Origin: Fictibacillus marinisediminis
GTDB lineage: Bacteria > Bacillota > Bacilli > Bacillales > Fictibacillaceae
Assembly (NCBI RefSeq): GCF_023149135.1
Contig: NZ_JAIWJX010000002.1
Span: 2,976,001-3,040,000, forward strand
Length of the DNA: 64,000 nucleotides
Direction of reading: 5' to 3'
This document shows, piece by piece, positions 19,103 to 27,943 of this stretch. Within the stretch, counting starts at the first letter, position 1; every line of letters starts with the position of its first letter. A program made the position numbers and the translations under genes. The notes below the pieces were generated by a model. The model searched no databases, was not told where the DNA came from, and was given only the letters and a program-made list of their open reading frames with translations.

Positions 19103-19116
19103 TTCGCGGGCTTTTT
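19084..19116. terminator. bidirectional terminator, PBP / acsA
   Basis: Perfect palindrome around AAAGCCCGCGAATT and its complement with A and T tracts at both ends. The PBP stop codon (TAA) is part of the stem. Confidence 0.92.
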
Positions 19117-19127
19117 GCTTTAAATGA

Positions 19128-20843
19128 TTAGTCTTCCATCGTGGATAAGTCGCCTGTCGGCAGGTCCAATTCCCATGCCTTGAGTACCCGGCGCATGATC
19201 TTGCCGCTTCTTGTCTTAGGAAGCTTGTCTCTGAACTCGATTTCTCTTGGCGCTGAGTGAGCGGCCAAACCAGATTTCACAAACGATCTGATTTCCTGAA
19301 TCAATTCTTCGCTCGGAGAATAACCCTCACGCAGTGCGATGAATGCTTTAATGACTTCACCGCGAACCGGGTCTGGCTTCCCGATTACTCCAGCTTCTGC
19401 AACTGCAGGGTGTTCGACAAGCTTGCTTTCTACCTCAAAAGGCCCTACCCTTTCACCCGATGTCATAATGACATCATCAATACGGCCTTGGAACCAGAAG
19501 TAGCCGTCTTCATCCATGTAGGCTGAGTCTCCAGACACATACCAGCCGCCAGGGGTAAAGTAAGATTCATATTTTTGCGGATTGTTCCAGATCGCTCTCA
19601 TCATGGAAGGCCATCCTTTTTTAATCGCCAGGTTCCCCATTCGGTTAGGCGGCAGGATATTATCCTGATCATCGATGATAGCCGCTTCAATGCCCGGGAA
19701 TGGTTTGCCCATTGAGCCCGGCTTAACTTCAACTGCCGGGAAATTGCTGATGAGCTGAGCTCCTGTCTCCGTCATCCACCAGTTATCATGGATGCGCAGG
19801 TTAAAGACCTTCATGCCCCAGCGGACTACTTCAGGATTCAGCGGCTCGCCAACACTCAGGATGTGTCGGAGCGAAGAAAGATCAAAGCGTTTTACGACCT
19901 CATCCCCGGCTCCCATAAGCATACGGAATGCGGTTGGTGCACTGTACCAAACCGTTACGCCATACTTTGCGATCGTACCGTACCAATCTTCCGGGCTAAA
20001 CCTGCCGCCTCGGACCACATTGGAGGCGCCGTTCAGCCAAGGTCCGAAAATACCATAGGAGGTTCCTGTCACCCAGCCGGGATCGGCCGTGCACCAGTAA
20101 ACATCGGATTCTTTAAGATCAAGTACCCATTTAGCGGTCTGATAATGCTGAATCATCGCATTATGAACATGGAGGACGCCTTTTGGTTTACCGGTTGAGC
20201 CTGATGTATAGTGAAGGATCAGCCCGTCTTCACGGTCTACCCATTCCAAATCGAGCTCCTTGTCCGCTTTTTCCATTCGGCTGAAATAATTGACATACGG
20301 CCCTTCTTCCTTCACGTCCTCACCAACGAGCACAACGTGTTTTAAATGAGGAAGTTCGCTGACAGGCACGCGCTCCAATAGCTGAGGAGTCGTGATCAGT
20401 ACTTTAGCTTCGCTGTCTTCCAGACGGTCTCTGACTGCTCCTTCCATAAATGCTTCAAACAGCGGGCCGACGATGGCTCCCAGTTTGATTGCCCCGAGCA
20501 GTGAAAAATACAGCTCAGGAGAACGCGGCATAAAAATAAACACCCTGTCCCCTTTTTCAACATCAAGCTGGCGGAGCATATTGCCAGCCCGATTAGATTG
20601 TTCCTTCATCTCTTTAAATGTATACTTCTCGTCTCTTTTCTGATCTGAGAAATAAAGTGCTACTTTATTTTTTCTATCGCCTTCTGCATGTCTGTCAACC
20701 GCTTCATAGGCTAGATTGACTCGCCCCGTTTCATACCAGGAAAATTCTTTTTCTATGCTTTTCCAGTCAAATGCGTTATATGCTGCTTGATAGTCTTCAA
20801 GGTTAAAGTTACCCTTTACACTCGGAAGCGTTTCCACTTTCAT
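19128..20843 (-). CDS. acsA: acetyl-CoA synthetase AcsA
   Basis: Activates acetate to acetyl-CoA through acetyl-AMP; 571 residues. The P-loop is YTSGSTGKPKG (about 225), followed by WWMTETG (about 380), SGDSAYMDEDGYFWFQGR (about 440), and the C-terminal catalytic lysine in TRSGKIMRR, residue 548. That lysine is the one acetylated by AcuA in B. subtilis (Lys549 there) and its context is conserved here, and acuABC is directly divergent. The extended -10 promoter (TGATATAAT, minus) is at 20880-20888 and a CcpA operator lies about 50 bases further upstream. Carbon catabolite repression is expected. Confidence 0.96.
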   Translation of the reverse strand: MKVETLPSVKGNFNLEDYQAAYNAFDWKSIEKEFSWYETGRVNLAYEAVDRHAEGDRKNKVALYFSDQKRDEKYTFKEMKEQSNRAGNMLRQLDVEKGDRVFIFMPRSPELYFSLLGAIKLGAIVGPLFEAFMEGAVRDRLEDSEAKVLITTPQLLERVPVSELPHLKHVVLVGEDVKEEGPYVNYFSRMEKADKELDLEWVDREDGLILHYTSGSTGKPKGVLHVHNAMIQHYQTAKWVLDLKESDVYWCTADPGWVTGTSYGIFGPWLNGASNVVRGGRFSPEDWYGTIAKYGVTVWYSAPTAFRMLMGAGDEVVKRFDLSSLRHILSVGEPLNPEVVRWGMKVFNLRIHDNWWMTETGAQLISNFPAVEVKPGSMGKPFPGIEAAIIDDQDNILPPNRMGNLAIKKGWPSMMRAIWNNPQKYESYFTPGGWYVSGDSAYMDEDGYFWFQGRIDDVIMTSGERVGPFEVESKLVEHPAVAEAGVIGKPDPVRGEVIKAFIALREGYSPSEELIQEIRSFVKSGLAAHSAPREIEFRDKLPKTRSGKIMRRVLKAWELDLPTGDLSTMED

Positions 20844-20879
20844 TAGTCAATCTCCTCCTATGCCAAGATATTCAAAGCC

Positions 20880-20888
20880 ATTATATCA
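20880..20888 (-). promoter_or_regulatory. acsA promoter, extended -10
   Basis: On minus, TTAAAA, 17 bases, then TATAAT with TGA immediately before it. The -10 is 37 bases from the acsA ATG. Confidence 0.65.
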
Positions 20889-20937
20889 TAATCGTTCTTA
20901 ATTTTTAAATTTATTAGAATTGTCACACCAAATAAGT

Positions 20938-20951
20938 TGAAAGCCCTTACA
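20938..20951. promoter_or_regulatory. cre-like CcpA operator between acsA and acuA
   Basis: TGAAAGCCCTTACA matches TGWAANCGNTNWCA at 13 of 14 (C for the central G). It overlaps the -35 region of the acuA promoter (-10 TATAAT at 20968-20973). In B. subtilis both acsA and acuABC are CcpA-repressed. Confidence 0.7.
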
Positions 20952-20967
20952 AATGATTTCGTTTATG

Positions 20968-20973
20968 TATAAT
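20968..20973 (+). promoter_or_regulatory. acuABC promoter -10
   Basis: TATAAT 34 bases before the acuA ATG, with the cre-like site on its upstream side. The -35 is poor. Confidence 0.55.
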
Positions 20974-21007
20974 AGAATAGGATAACTTCAAATTGGGTGG
21001 TGTATAA

Positions 21008-21640
21008 ATGAACCATAAGAAAACATACAACTGCCTTGCCATTGATACACCTTTGGGCAAGGTCATTATCGAAGGGCCGATTTCGCCTGAACATCTGGCA
21101 GGCTACGAATTTCATGCCGGATTAAAGGCGTTCAGGCCCCCGCACCAGCAGCGTGAAGCTCTCATTGAGATTGCAGGCCTTGATGAAGGAAGAATCATTA
21201 TCGCTAGAAACAAAGAGACAATTATCGGCTATGTGACCTATGTCTATCCTGATCCGATGGAAAGATGGTCACAAGGAAACATGGAGAACCTGCTTGAACT
21301 CGGTGCTATTGAAGTCATTGCGGATTACCGCAACTGTAAAATAGGGAAAAGCCTATTAAAAGTATCGATGATGGATGATGCGATGGAAGATTACATCATT
21401 ATCACAACTGAATATTATTGGCATTGGGATCTGAAAGGAACCGGCTTGTCGGTTTGGGATTACCGGAAAGTGATGGAGAAAATGATGAATGCCGGAGGCC
21501 TGGAATATATGGCAACTGACGATCCGGAGATCAGCTCACATCCTGCAAACTGTCTAATGGTCAGGGTCGGAAAAAGAATAACGATGAATTCGGTACAGCA
21601 ATTCGATAAAATCCGTTTCCAGAACCGCTTTATGTATTGA
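21008..21640 (+). CDS. acuA: AcuA, protein acetyltransferase for AcsA
   Basis: GNAT-type acetyltransferase of 210 residues that inactivates acetyl-CoA synthetase by acetylating its catalytic lysine. The GNAT core covers about residues 60-165; the region VIADYRNCKIGKSLLKVSM is the acetyl-CoA binding segment (R/Q-x-x-G-x-G/A variant, here NCKIGK). The ATG follows GGGTGGTG. It is first in acuABC, 21 bases before acuB, and divergent from its target acsA. A cre-like site at its promoter predicts repression by CcpA. Confidence 0.93.
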   Translation: MNHKKTYNCLAIDTPLGKVIIEGPISPEHLAGYEFHAGLKAFRPPHQQREALIEIAGLDEGRIIIARNKETIIGYVTYVYPDPMERWSQGNMENLLELGAIEVIADYRNCKIGKSLLKVSMMDDAMEDYIIITTEYYWHWDLKGTGLSVWDYRKVMEKMMNAGGLEYMATDDPEISSHPANCLMVRVGKRITMNSVQQFDKIRFQNRFMY

Positions 21641-21661
21641 CCGGAGAAGGGAGAAATAAAG

Positions 21662-22309
21662 ATGATTGTTCAGGACATGATGAATAAACAGGCTGTTACA
21701 GCCATGCCACAGACGACGATTAAGGAAGCTCTGCTTCTTTTAAAAACTCACCGCATCCGCCATTTGCCGATTGTTGACGAAGAAGGATTGCTTGTCGGCA
21801 TTATTTCTGATCGTGATTTAAGAGACGCCAGCCCGTCCATCTTTGATGCTGCCGATCATCCTGAAGAATTTCAGCGGCCCGTTTCTGAGATTATGAAAAG
21901 TGATGTGATCACAGCACATTCACTTGATTTTGCGGAAGACCTTCTTGGTGTTTTTTACGAGCATCAGATCGGCTGCATCCCCGTCCTTGAGAAGAAAAAA
22001 CTGGTAGGGGTCATCACTGAACGGGACATGCTGTACACTCTCATACAGCTTACAGGCGCTCATCAGCCCAGCTCACATCTTGAAGTTAAGGTTGAAAATA
22101 TCGCTGGCAAACTGGCTGATGTTGCTTCTCTGATCAAGAATTTTAAAATCAACATCAACAGTGTTCTCGTCTATCCGGACAAACAAGAAGAAAACCAAAA
22201 GATTCTGGTGTTCCGGATCGGGACGATGAATCCATACCGCATTGCTTCTGAACTAAGGCAGAATGGTTATGACGTCATTTGGCCGCAGGAACCGGAAGTG
22301 GAAAGATGA
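21662..22309 (+). CDS. acuB: AcuB, CBS-ACT domain protein of the acetoin/acetate locus
   Basis: 215 residues with two CBS repeats (about 7-60 and 78-132; HRIRHLPIVDEEGLLVGIIS and HQIGCIPVLEKKKLVGVIT) and a C-terminal ACT-like domain (about 138-212). Such proteins bind adenine nucleotides, and a regulatory role in the AcuA/AcuC loop is inferred; the exact job is not established. It is cotranscribed: the ribosome site GGAGAAGGGAG precedes its ATG and its stop overlaps the acuC start (ATGA). Confidence 0.92.
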   Translation: MIVQDMMNKQAVTAMPQTTIKEALLLLKTHRIRHLPIVDEEGLLVGIISDRDLRDASPSIFDAADHPEEFQRPVSEIMKSDVITAHSLDFAEDLLGVFYEHQIGCIPVLEKKKLVGVITERDMLYTLIQLTGAHQPSSHLEVKVENIAGKLADVASLIKNFKININSVLVYPDKQEENQKILVFRIGTMNPYRIASELRQNGYDVIWPQEPEVER

Positions 22310-23466
22310 AGAAACCGGTTTTTATCTATTCCGAGGATATGCTTCGCTATAAATTCAATGAAGATCATCCCTTTAACCAGCTGCGTGTCCAATTAACATA
22401 TGAACTTCTGCGCTCTTCCGGTGCCTTGGAGGACAGCCAGATCGTAAAGCCGAGGATGGCTACAGACGAAGAAATTAGCCTCATACACGACAAAGCATAT
22501 ATTGAGGCAGTAAAAAAAGCAGGAGAAGGAACACTAAATGCTGTATCAGCTGAAAATTACGGTCTTGGAACAGAGGACACGCCCATTTTTCCCGGCATGC
22601 ATGAAGCGAGTGCGCTTATTGTCGGAGCTACCTTAACTGCGGCAGATATGGTCATGGAGGGTAAAGCTTCTTATGGTTTCAACGCCAGTGGAGGCCTTCA
22701 TCACGGATTCAGAGGGAAGGCATCCGGTTTTTGCGTCTATAATGACAGCGCGGTGGCTATTGCATATTTAAAAAAGAAGTATGGCGTGAAAGTGCTGTAT
22801 GTGGATACTGATGCCCATCACGGTGACGGAGTTCAATGGGCGTTCTATGAGGATCCGGATGCCTGTACGCTATCCATTCATGAAACAGGCAGATACCTGT
22901 TTCCCGGAACCGGAAGTGTGACAGAAAAAGGCCAGAGTGACGGATACGGCTACTCTTTCAATTTACCGGTAGACGCCTTTACGGAAGATGAGTCCTGGCT
23001 CAGCCTCTATGAAACCGCTCTGAATGAAGTAACCGCCTTCTTTAAGCCCGATGTGATCCTGACCCAGAACGGTGCTGACGCCCACTACTTTGACCCGCTG
23101 ACACACCTGTCAGTTACGATGAACTCGTTCCACGCCATACCGAGGATTGCGAAAAAAGCAGCAGACCGGTACTGCGGTGGAAAATGGATTGCTACAGGCG
23201 GCGGCGGGTATGACATCTGGCGTGTCGTGCCGCGGGCATGGTCCGAGATCTGGCTTGCCATGAACGATATCGAATTAAAAGGATCTTTGCCGATGGAGTG
23301 GGTGGAAAAGTGGCAAAAACAAGCACCAGTCACGCTTCCTCTTACTTGGGAGGATCCTGACAAGCTGTATAAACCGATTCCCCGCAAACAGGAGATCACA
23401 GAAAAAAATGCGCTGACCCTTTCGAAGGCACTTCACCATATTCGAGATTATACAAAAAACACCTGA
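22306..23466 (+). CDS. acuC: AcuC, class I-type lysine deacetylase
   Basis: Zinc-dependent deacetylase that reactivates acetylated AcsA, 386 residues. Hallmarks of the HDAC/AcuC fold: GGLHHGFRGKASGFCVYND (about 128-146, the catalytic HH), DTDAHHGDGVQ (metal Asp and His, about 168-178), NGADAHYFDPLTHLSVT (metal Asp, about 254), and GGGGYD near 302. The ATG at 22306 overlaps the acuB stop as ATGA, so coupling is likely; the longer frame from 22279 is rejected. It ends at a strong terminator. Confidence 0.95.
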   Translation: MKKPVFIYSEDMLRYKFNEDHPFNQLRVQLTYELLRSSGALEDSQIVKPRMATDEEISLIHDKAYIEAVKKAGEGTLNAVSAENYGLGTEDTPIFPGMHEASALIVGATLTAADMVMEGKASYGFNASGGLHHGFRGKASGFCVYNDSAVAIAYLKKKYGVKVLYVDTDAHHGDGVQWAFYEDPDACTLSIHETGRYLFPGTGSVTEKGQSDGYGYSFNLPVDAFTEDESWLSLYETALNEVTAFFKPDVILTQNGADAHYFDPLTHLSVTMNSFHAIPRIAKKAADRYCGGKWIATGGGGYDIWRVVPRAWSEIWLAMNDIELKGSLPMEWVEKWQKQAPVTLPLTWEDPDKLYKPIPRKQEITEKNALTLSKALHHIRDYTKNT

Positions 23467-23498
23467 TGGACTCTCTCAATCAGGTGTTTCATTTTTTT
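23458..23498. terminator. bidirectional terminator, acuC / mtnN
   Basis: AACACCTGAT / ATCAGGTGTT, 11-base loop, with a T7 run on plus after a short gap and T6 directly on minus. It lies between convergent genes. Confidence 0.85.
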
Positions 23499-23499
23499 A

Positions 23500-24201
23500 T
23501 TAAATCGTTTTTAGCATTTCTTCAACAATGGAGGATGATCGTTCGGCAGCAAGCTTAGTAAATTCTGTGAAATTTACCGTTGCTTCCCCGTTGGCTTTGT
23601 CCGAAATCGAGCGGATGACCACAAACGGAACATCATTTAAAAAGGCAGTTTGCGCTACAGCTGAGCCTTCCATCTCAATACATGCTCCATCAAACTGCTG
23701 AAAATACTTTTCAACGGTTTCCCGGCTGGCAATGAATTGATCCCCGCTTAAAATTCTTCCTTTGCGGACATGAATATCCGGAATCTTTGCAGCTGCCTGT
23801 TCAGCAAGCTCCACAAGGCTCGGGCAAGCTGTAAAATCAGATTCGTAATCGAACATCGGTATCGTCCCCTGTGGAAAATGCGGCCCAAGAGCCGAAGCAT
23901 CCATATCATGCTGCAGTGCGCTGGTGGAGATGACAATATCCCCTATCTCAAGCTCAGGATGAAGAGCTCCTGCAACTCCTGTAAATAAAATATGAGTCAC
24001 TTTAAAACGGTCGATCAAAACCTGTGTGGTAATCGCAGCATTCACTTTTCCCACACCTGATTTACATAGAACCACTTCTTTAGTTCCATAGGTGCCTTCA
24101 TAATATTTACCTTTAGCATGAACGCTTTCCCCATAAATATCAAGGGCTTGTCTCATGTAATGAATTTCTTCATCCATGGCCCCAATTATGCCAATTCTCA
24201 A
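23500..24201 (-). CDS. mtnN: 5'-methylthioadenosine / S-adenosylhomocysteine nucleosidase
   Basis: Cleaves adenine from MTA and SAH, feeding methionine salvage; 233 residues of the PNP/UDP phosphorylase superfamily. MRIGIIGAMDEEI carries the catalytic Glu near residue 12; FTGVAGAL (about 75), EMEGSAVAQ (about 174) and SISDKANGE with the catalytic Asp (about 199) follow. The start is TTG, supported by AAAGGTGGGAG seven bases before it. It follows ccpA by 27 bases on the same strand with no terminator between, so it is probably cotranscribed with ccpA; in B. subtilis mtnN is elsewhere. Confidence 0.94.
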   Translation of the reverse strand: MRIGIIGAMDEEIHYMRQALDIYGESVHAKGKYYEGTYGTKEVVLCKSGVGKVNAAITTQVLIDRFKVTHILFTGVAGALHPELEIGDIVISTSALQHDMDASALGPHFPQGTIPMFDYESDFTACPSLVELAEQAAAKIPDIHVRKGRILSGDQFIASRETVEKYFQQFDGACIEMEGSAVAQTAFLNDVPFVVIRSISDKANGEATVNFTEFTKLAAERSSSIVEEMLKTI

Positions 24202-24228
24202 ATTCTTCTCCCACCTTTATTTCATTAG

Positions 24229-25236
24229 TTAATCGTTGTTCTTTGTTGTGTTGCGGAACTGAATACGGTGAGGAAGAACGACTGTGTTCTCTTCCACTTT
24301 TTCTTTGTTCATCAATTTTGTCAATAGGCGCATCGCAACTGCACCAATATCATACATCGGCTGTACGACGGTTGAAAGGGTTGGTCTGACCATGGTTGCA
24401 AGCCTTGTATTGTCAAAACCGATTACTTCAAGGTCCCCCGGCACAGTCAATCCTTTATCCTGTGCGCCGTGGATAACACCAAGTGCCATTTCATCCGTGC
24501 CGACAAAGATCGCTGTAGGCATGTTTCCGCTCTCGAGGAATGTTTCAACTGCTTCAATACCGGAATCATACGTATAATCGCCAACAAAAATCTGCTTTTC
24601 GTCAACTGTTTTTCCTGCGTCCTCCATCGCTTTACGGAAACCCGTAAACTTATGGTAGCCATTGATCGGGTCTTCAAGAGGACCAGTGACCATAGCTACT
24701 GATTCATGGCCAGATTTCAGAAGATGCTCCACTGCATCATACACGGCTTGCTGATAGTCAATGTTAACGGATGGTATTTCCTTTTCCATATCAACCGTTG
24801 CAGCCATTACAATCGGCACAGGTGATTTTTTAAATTCTTCTACAAGCTCTTCTGTGATTTTACCGCCCATAAAAACGATTCCATCCACTTGCTTGCCAAG
24901 CAATGTATTGAGAAGGTGTATTTCTTTTTCTTTGTTTTGATCCGAATTACACAAAATAATATTGTATTTATACATCGTAGCAATGTCTTCAATTCCACGA
25001 GCAAGTTCAGCGAAAAAAATGCTTGCAATATCAGGGATGATCACACCTACTGTTGTTGTCTTCTTGCTCGCAAGTCCTCTTGCAACAGCGTTAGGACGAT
25101 ATCCTAGGCGTTCGATTGCTTCAAGCACCTTTTTTCTTGTAGATGGTTTTACATTTGGGTTTCCATTTACGACACGTGAAACAGTTGCCATAGAGACTCC
25201 TGCTTCACGGGCCACATCATAAATTGTTGTATTCAA
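24229..25236 (-). CDS. ccpA: catabolite control protein A
   Basis: LacI/GalR-family global regulator of carbon metabolism; with HPr-Ser-P it binds cre sites. 335 residues. The LacI helix-turn-helix is at residues 3-24 ([23 protein letters not shown]) with the hinge helix to about 60 ([12 protein letters not shown]), then a periplasmic-binding-protein fold. A long lysine-rich segment [16 protein letters not shown] is near the C-terminus. The ATG follows AAAGGAGG. Two cre-type targets are visible in this window (megL; acsA/acuA). It may be cotranscribed with mtnN. Confidence 0.96.
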   Translation of the reverse strand: MNTTIYDVAREAGVSMATVSRVVNGNPNVKPSTRKKVLEAIERLGYRPNAVARGLASKKTTTVGVIIPDIASIFFAELARGIEDIATMYKYNIILCNSDQNKEKEIHLLNTLLGKQVDGIVFMGGKITEELVEEFKKSPVPIVMAATVDMEKEIPSVNIDYQQAVYDAVEHLLKSGHESVAMVTGPLEDPINGYHKFTGFRKAMEDAGKTVDEKQIFVGDYTYDSGIEAVETFLESGNMPTAIFVGTDEMALGVIHGAQDKGLTVPGDLEVIGFDNTRLATMVRPTLSTVVQPMYDIGAVAMRLLTKLMNKEKVEENTVVLPHRIQFRNTTKNND

Positions 25237-25291
25237 TTTGATAATCCTCCTTTAATTCCACAATCCAGACAGGTTATGTAATGTTATTGAT

Positions 25292-25321
25292 ATCATACAG
25301 TAAAGGACTGCAGTTAGGCAA
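25292..25321 (-). promoter_or_regulatory. possible ccpA promoter
   Basis: On minus, TTGCCT, 18 bases, TATGAT; 55 bases from the ccpA ATG. The -35 has four matches and the -10 five. Confidence 0.5.
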
Positions 25322-25423
25322 CGAAAAGCAGTGACAGCGCTGTAATCCAGCGGGAAAAAGTGAATATTTTACAAATTCTTTTTTATAGTTTTCTCCATTC
25401 CCCGTAAGTACATACAAAACAGC

Positions 25424-25449
25424 AAAAACCGGCTGAAATCAGCCGGTTA
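25424..25449 (-). terminator. intrinsic terminator after the LTA synthase gene
   Basis: Perfect stem AACCGGCTGA / TCAGCCGGTT with loop AA and T5 on the minus strand, 10 bases past the stop codon. It separates this gene from ccpA. Confidence 0.9.
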
Positions 25450-25458
25450 ATTTTACTG

Positions 25459-27363
25459 TTATTTTGTTTCTTGGTTTTGGACAATTTTTCCGTCCTTAAA
25501 GAATCGGAGTAAATCTCCATAAACCACTTTATCTGACAGATTCAGGTCTTTTTCAGCCTTTTCTTTTGCAGGCTTACAAAGCTTATTAGCCACTTCTTTT
25601 CCATCTGTCTGATTGTAGCATTTTTCTTTTTCTCCGGAATAGACATAATCTTTCGTAATCGCACTTCCGTCCCTTTGAACGGTGAAATCATCACGTTCTG
25701 GAGAGAAAAGGTCAGAGCCGAACTGAATATCACCTTTTGTTTTTATACCGAGCAGATGCAGAATGGTCGGTTTCAAATCAACCTCTCCGCCGATCGTATG
25801 CATCGTTTTTCCTTTTTGACCCGGAACATGAATGAACAATGGTGTTTTTTGAAGCTTAAGATGCTCATAAGGTGTAACTTCTTTTCCTAAAATCTTGCTC
25901 ATCGCTTTATTATGGTTTTCTGAAATACCATAATGGTCTCCGTACAAGATGACAACTGAGTTATCATAAAGCCCTGAAGCTTTCAGCTGCTGGAAGAACT
26001 GTTTTAATGCCTCATCCTGGTATCGAGCCGTAACAAAGTAATTATCCACTGTAGGATCTCCTGTGTTAGCCGGCTGGATCGACTTTTCCTGATCATTGTT
26101 CAAAATGAAAGGATGATGATTTGTCAATGTGATGAATTTACTGTAGAACGGCTGTTTGAGATTTTCAAGCATCGGCATGGATTGCTTGAAGAACTCCTTA
26201 TCTTTTAAGCCATAGTTTACTGAGTTCTGATCCGTAACATGGAAATAAGGCTTTGAATAAAACTTGTTGTAGCCTAACGTATCATACATAATATCGCGGT
26301 TCCAGAAGCTTTTATTATTTGCATGAAAAACGACAGGATTGTAGCCCTTCTGTTTTACAATTTCAGGTGTTGCATGAAATTTGTTCTGAGCTTTTGTCGT
26401 ATAAACGGCACCGCCTGGCAGCCCATATAACGAGTTATCAATCAAAAACTCTGCATCGGACGTTTTACCCTGTCCGGTATTATGATAAAAATTATCAAAG
26501 TAATAACTGCTTTTCGTTAAATCGTTCAAAAATGGCGTTACTTCCTGCCCATTTATTTTCTTGTTGATCAGGAAGTTCTGTGTTGATTCCATCGACACGA
26601 GGATTACGTTCTTTCCTTTCGCCGCACCAAACATTTTATCGTCTGGTTTTTTATAATCGGAATCCACATAGTTCTTAACATCTGAAAGGTCGTTGCTGTC
26701 AGCTAACGCCCGCTGTGTTGACGATTTCGTGCTCATTACTGCGTCATACACATGATAGTTGTATATCCCCATTAGCTTTACAAGTATGGCACGGTCAAAC
26801 GTCCTTGTTAACAACTCTGGACGCTGAATTTCTGCCATACCGATGTTGGCAATAAAGATACTTAAAGCAGATGCAAATACAAGGCCAATGGTTTTCTTTT
26901 TAATCTTTTCAGCAGGTTTAACTTTTTTAAGCAATACGATGGTCAATAACAGTAGAAAGTCCAAGAAATATAGAACATCAAGCGGGTGCATTAAGCTTTG
27001 TGCGCTGCCGCCGAGATCCCCAAAGTTCTTAAATTGAAACAGTACTGGAATGGTAATAAAATCATCAAAAAACCGATGGTATACAACATTCGCGTATAAA
27101 ATAAATGACATGATAAAGTGAATGGTTAATAATGCTTTATTTCTGCTCTTTATCGGTGCAAACAAACTCAAGCCCAGAAAGAAAATCGCAGAACTTAGCG
27201 GTGTAATAACCAAAATAATCTGCTGCATAACATTTTCAAGATCAAGATTTAATCCAAATTGAAAGGCTAAGTAGGATTTAATCCAAAGCATTGTTACGGC
27301 AAGCAGGAAAAAATGCAGTGATTGTTTCGTTGTTGTTTTTGTCTTTGATTCAAGATTATTCAT
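25459..27363 (-). CDS. LTA synthase family protein (glycerophosphate transferase)
   Basis: Membrane sulfatase-fold enzyme that polymerises or primes polyglycerophosphate of lipoteichoic acid; 634 residues. Five N-terminal membrane segments (about 15-190) precede the extracellular catalytic domain. Seen: the metal Glu in SMESTQNFL (about 258), the Thr nucleophile in GQGKTSDAEF (about 302), and YGDHYG near 475. The length suits LtaS, YfnI, YqgS or YvgJ paralogues and I cannot say which. The start ATG follows GAGGAGGG; an in-frame TTG just before it is less well spaced. B. subtilis has aroA adjacent to ccpA; here this gene separates ccpA from the aroA wreck. Confidence 0.9.
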   Translation of the reverse strand: MNNLESKTKTTTKQSLHFFLLAVTMLWIKSYLAFQFGLNLDLENVMQQIILVITPLSSAIFFLGLSLFAPIKSRNKALLTIHFIMSFILYANVVYHRFFDDFITIPVLFQFKNFGDLGGSAQSLMHPLDVLYFLDFLLLLTIVLLKKVKPAEKIKKKTIGLVFASALSIFIANIGMAEIQRPELLTRTFDRAILVKLMGIYNYHVYDAVMSTKSSTQRALADSNDLSDVKNYVDSDYKKPDDKMFGAAKGKNVILVSMESTQNFLINKKINGQEVTPFLNDLTKSSYYFDNFYHNTGQGKTSDAEFLIDNSLYGLPGGAVYTTKAQNKFHATPEIVKQKGYNPVVFHANNKSFWNRDIMYDTLGYNKFYSKPYFHVTDQNSVNYGLKDKEFFKQSMPMLENLKQPFYSKFITLTNHHPFILNNDQEKSIQPANTGDPTVDNYFVTARYQDEALKQFFQQLKASGLYDNSVVILYGDHYGISENHNKAMSKILGKEVTPYEHLKLQKTPLFIHVPGQKGKTMHTIGGEVDLKPTILHLLGIKTKGDIQFGSDLFSPERDDFTVQRDGSAITKDYVYSGEKEKCYNQTDGKEVANKLCKPAKEKAEKDLNLSDKVVYGDLLRFFKDGKIVQNQETK

Positions 27364-27640
27364 CAAGTTTTCCCTCCTCTAAAAGGTAAGGACATTGCTA
27401 CAAATTGACCAATTTGCAGTCATTTTCTGGTTCACCCTACCCATTATACGCAGTTCAAACAAGAAGTAAAAATACCTTTATCTTGATTATCAGGCAAATA
27501 AACATTCATATGAAGATAGTACATGTCTGACTGAAGCGATTCTTTAAATTCCTTACATATGCTCTTTTATGCTCTGGTATTGCTGTTTTTCTTTTCCTTT
27601 ATATTCATGGCCAACCATATTAATGAAAAAACCCTCCACT
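27364..27640. other. upstream region of the LTA synthase gene, no gene seen
   Basis: AT-rich. A minus-strand TATAAT (plus 27445-27450) about 80 bases before the ATG, with TTTACT 16 bases upstream of it, is a fair sigma-A candidate. A weak CCCT/AGGG hairpin is near 27640. Confidence 0.4.
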
Positions 27641-27645
27641 AGGGG

Positions 27646-27943
27646 GAGCTTTTTGGTTAGCCTTGTTTTCGTAACCTTTGTTGCTCTTAGGAGTAGTTGA
27701 TTTCCGTTTCAGGATGCTCGCTTTCCGCGGGGCGGGCGCTGAGTCTCCTCGGCGCATGGCGCCTGTGGGTCTCACCTGTCCCGCATGTCCCGCAGGACAA
27801 GGAAGGCTTCGACAGCGTTATATCGCACGAAGAAAATGAAATTCATTTTCGAGGAGTCTCGCACCTTGCACTCCAATCAACTTGTCAATGAAGACTCTTT
27901 TCAAAAAAGTTCCCAAAGCAACAATTTAGAAAAAAGCCTTTGG
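27646..27943. repeat. GC-rich Bacillaceae intergenic repeat with terminal inverted repeats
   Basis: The core runs from AGTTGATT (27695-27702) to its exact complement AATCAACT (27875-27882) and contains segments I recognise from repeats present in many copies in several Bacillaceae genomes (CTCGCTTTCCGCGGGG, GTCTCACCTGTCCCGC, GGAGTCTCGCACC). A segment of roughly 55 bases (about 27799-27853) looks inserted in the core compared with the shorter form I know. Outer flanks on both sides share TTGTTGCT-type motifs in inverted orientation. No protein is encoded; open frames across it are spurious. Confidence 0.75.
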
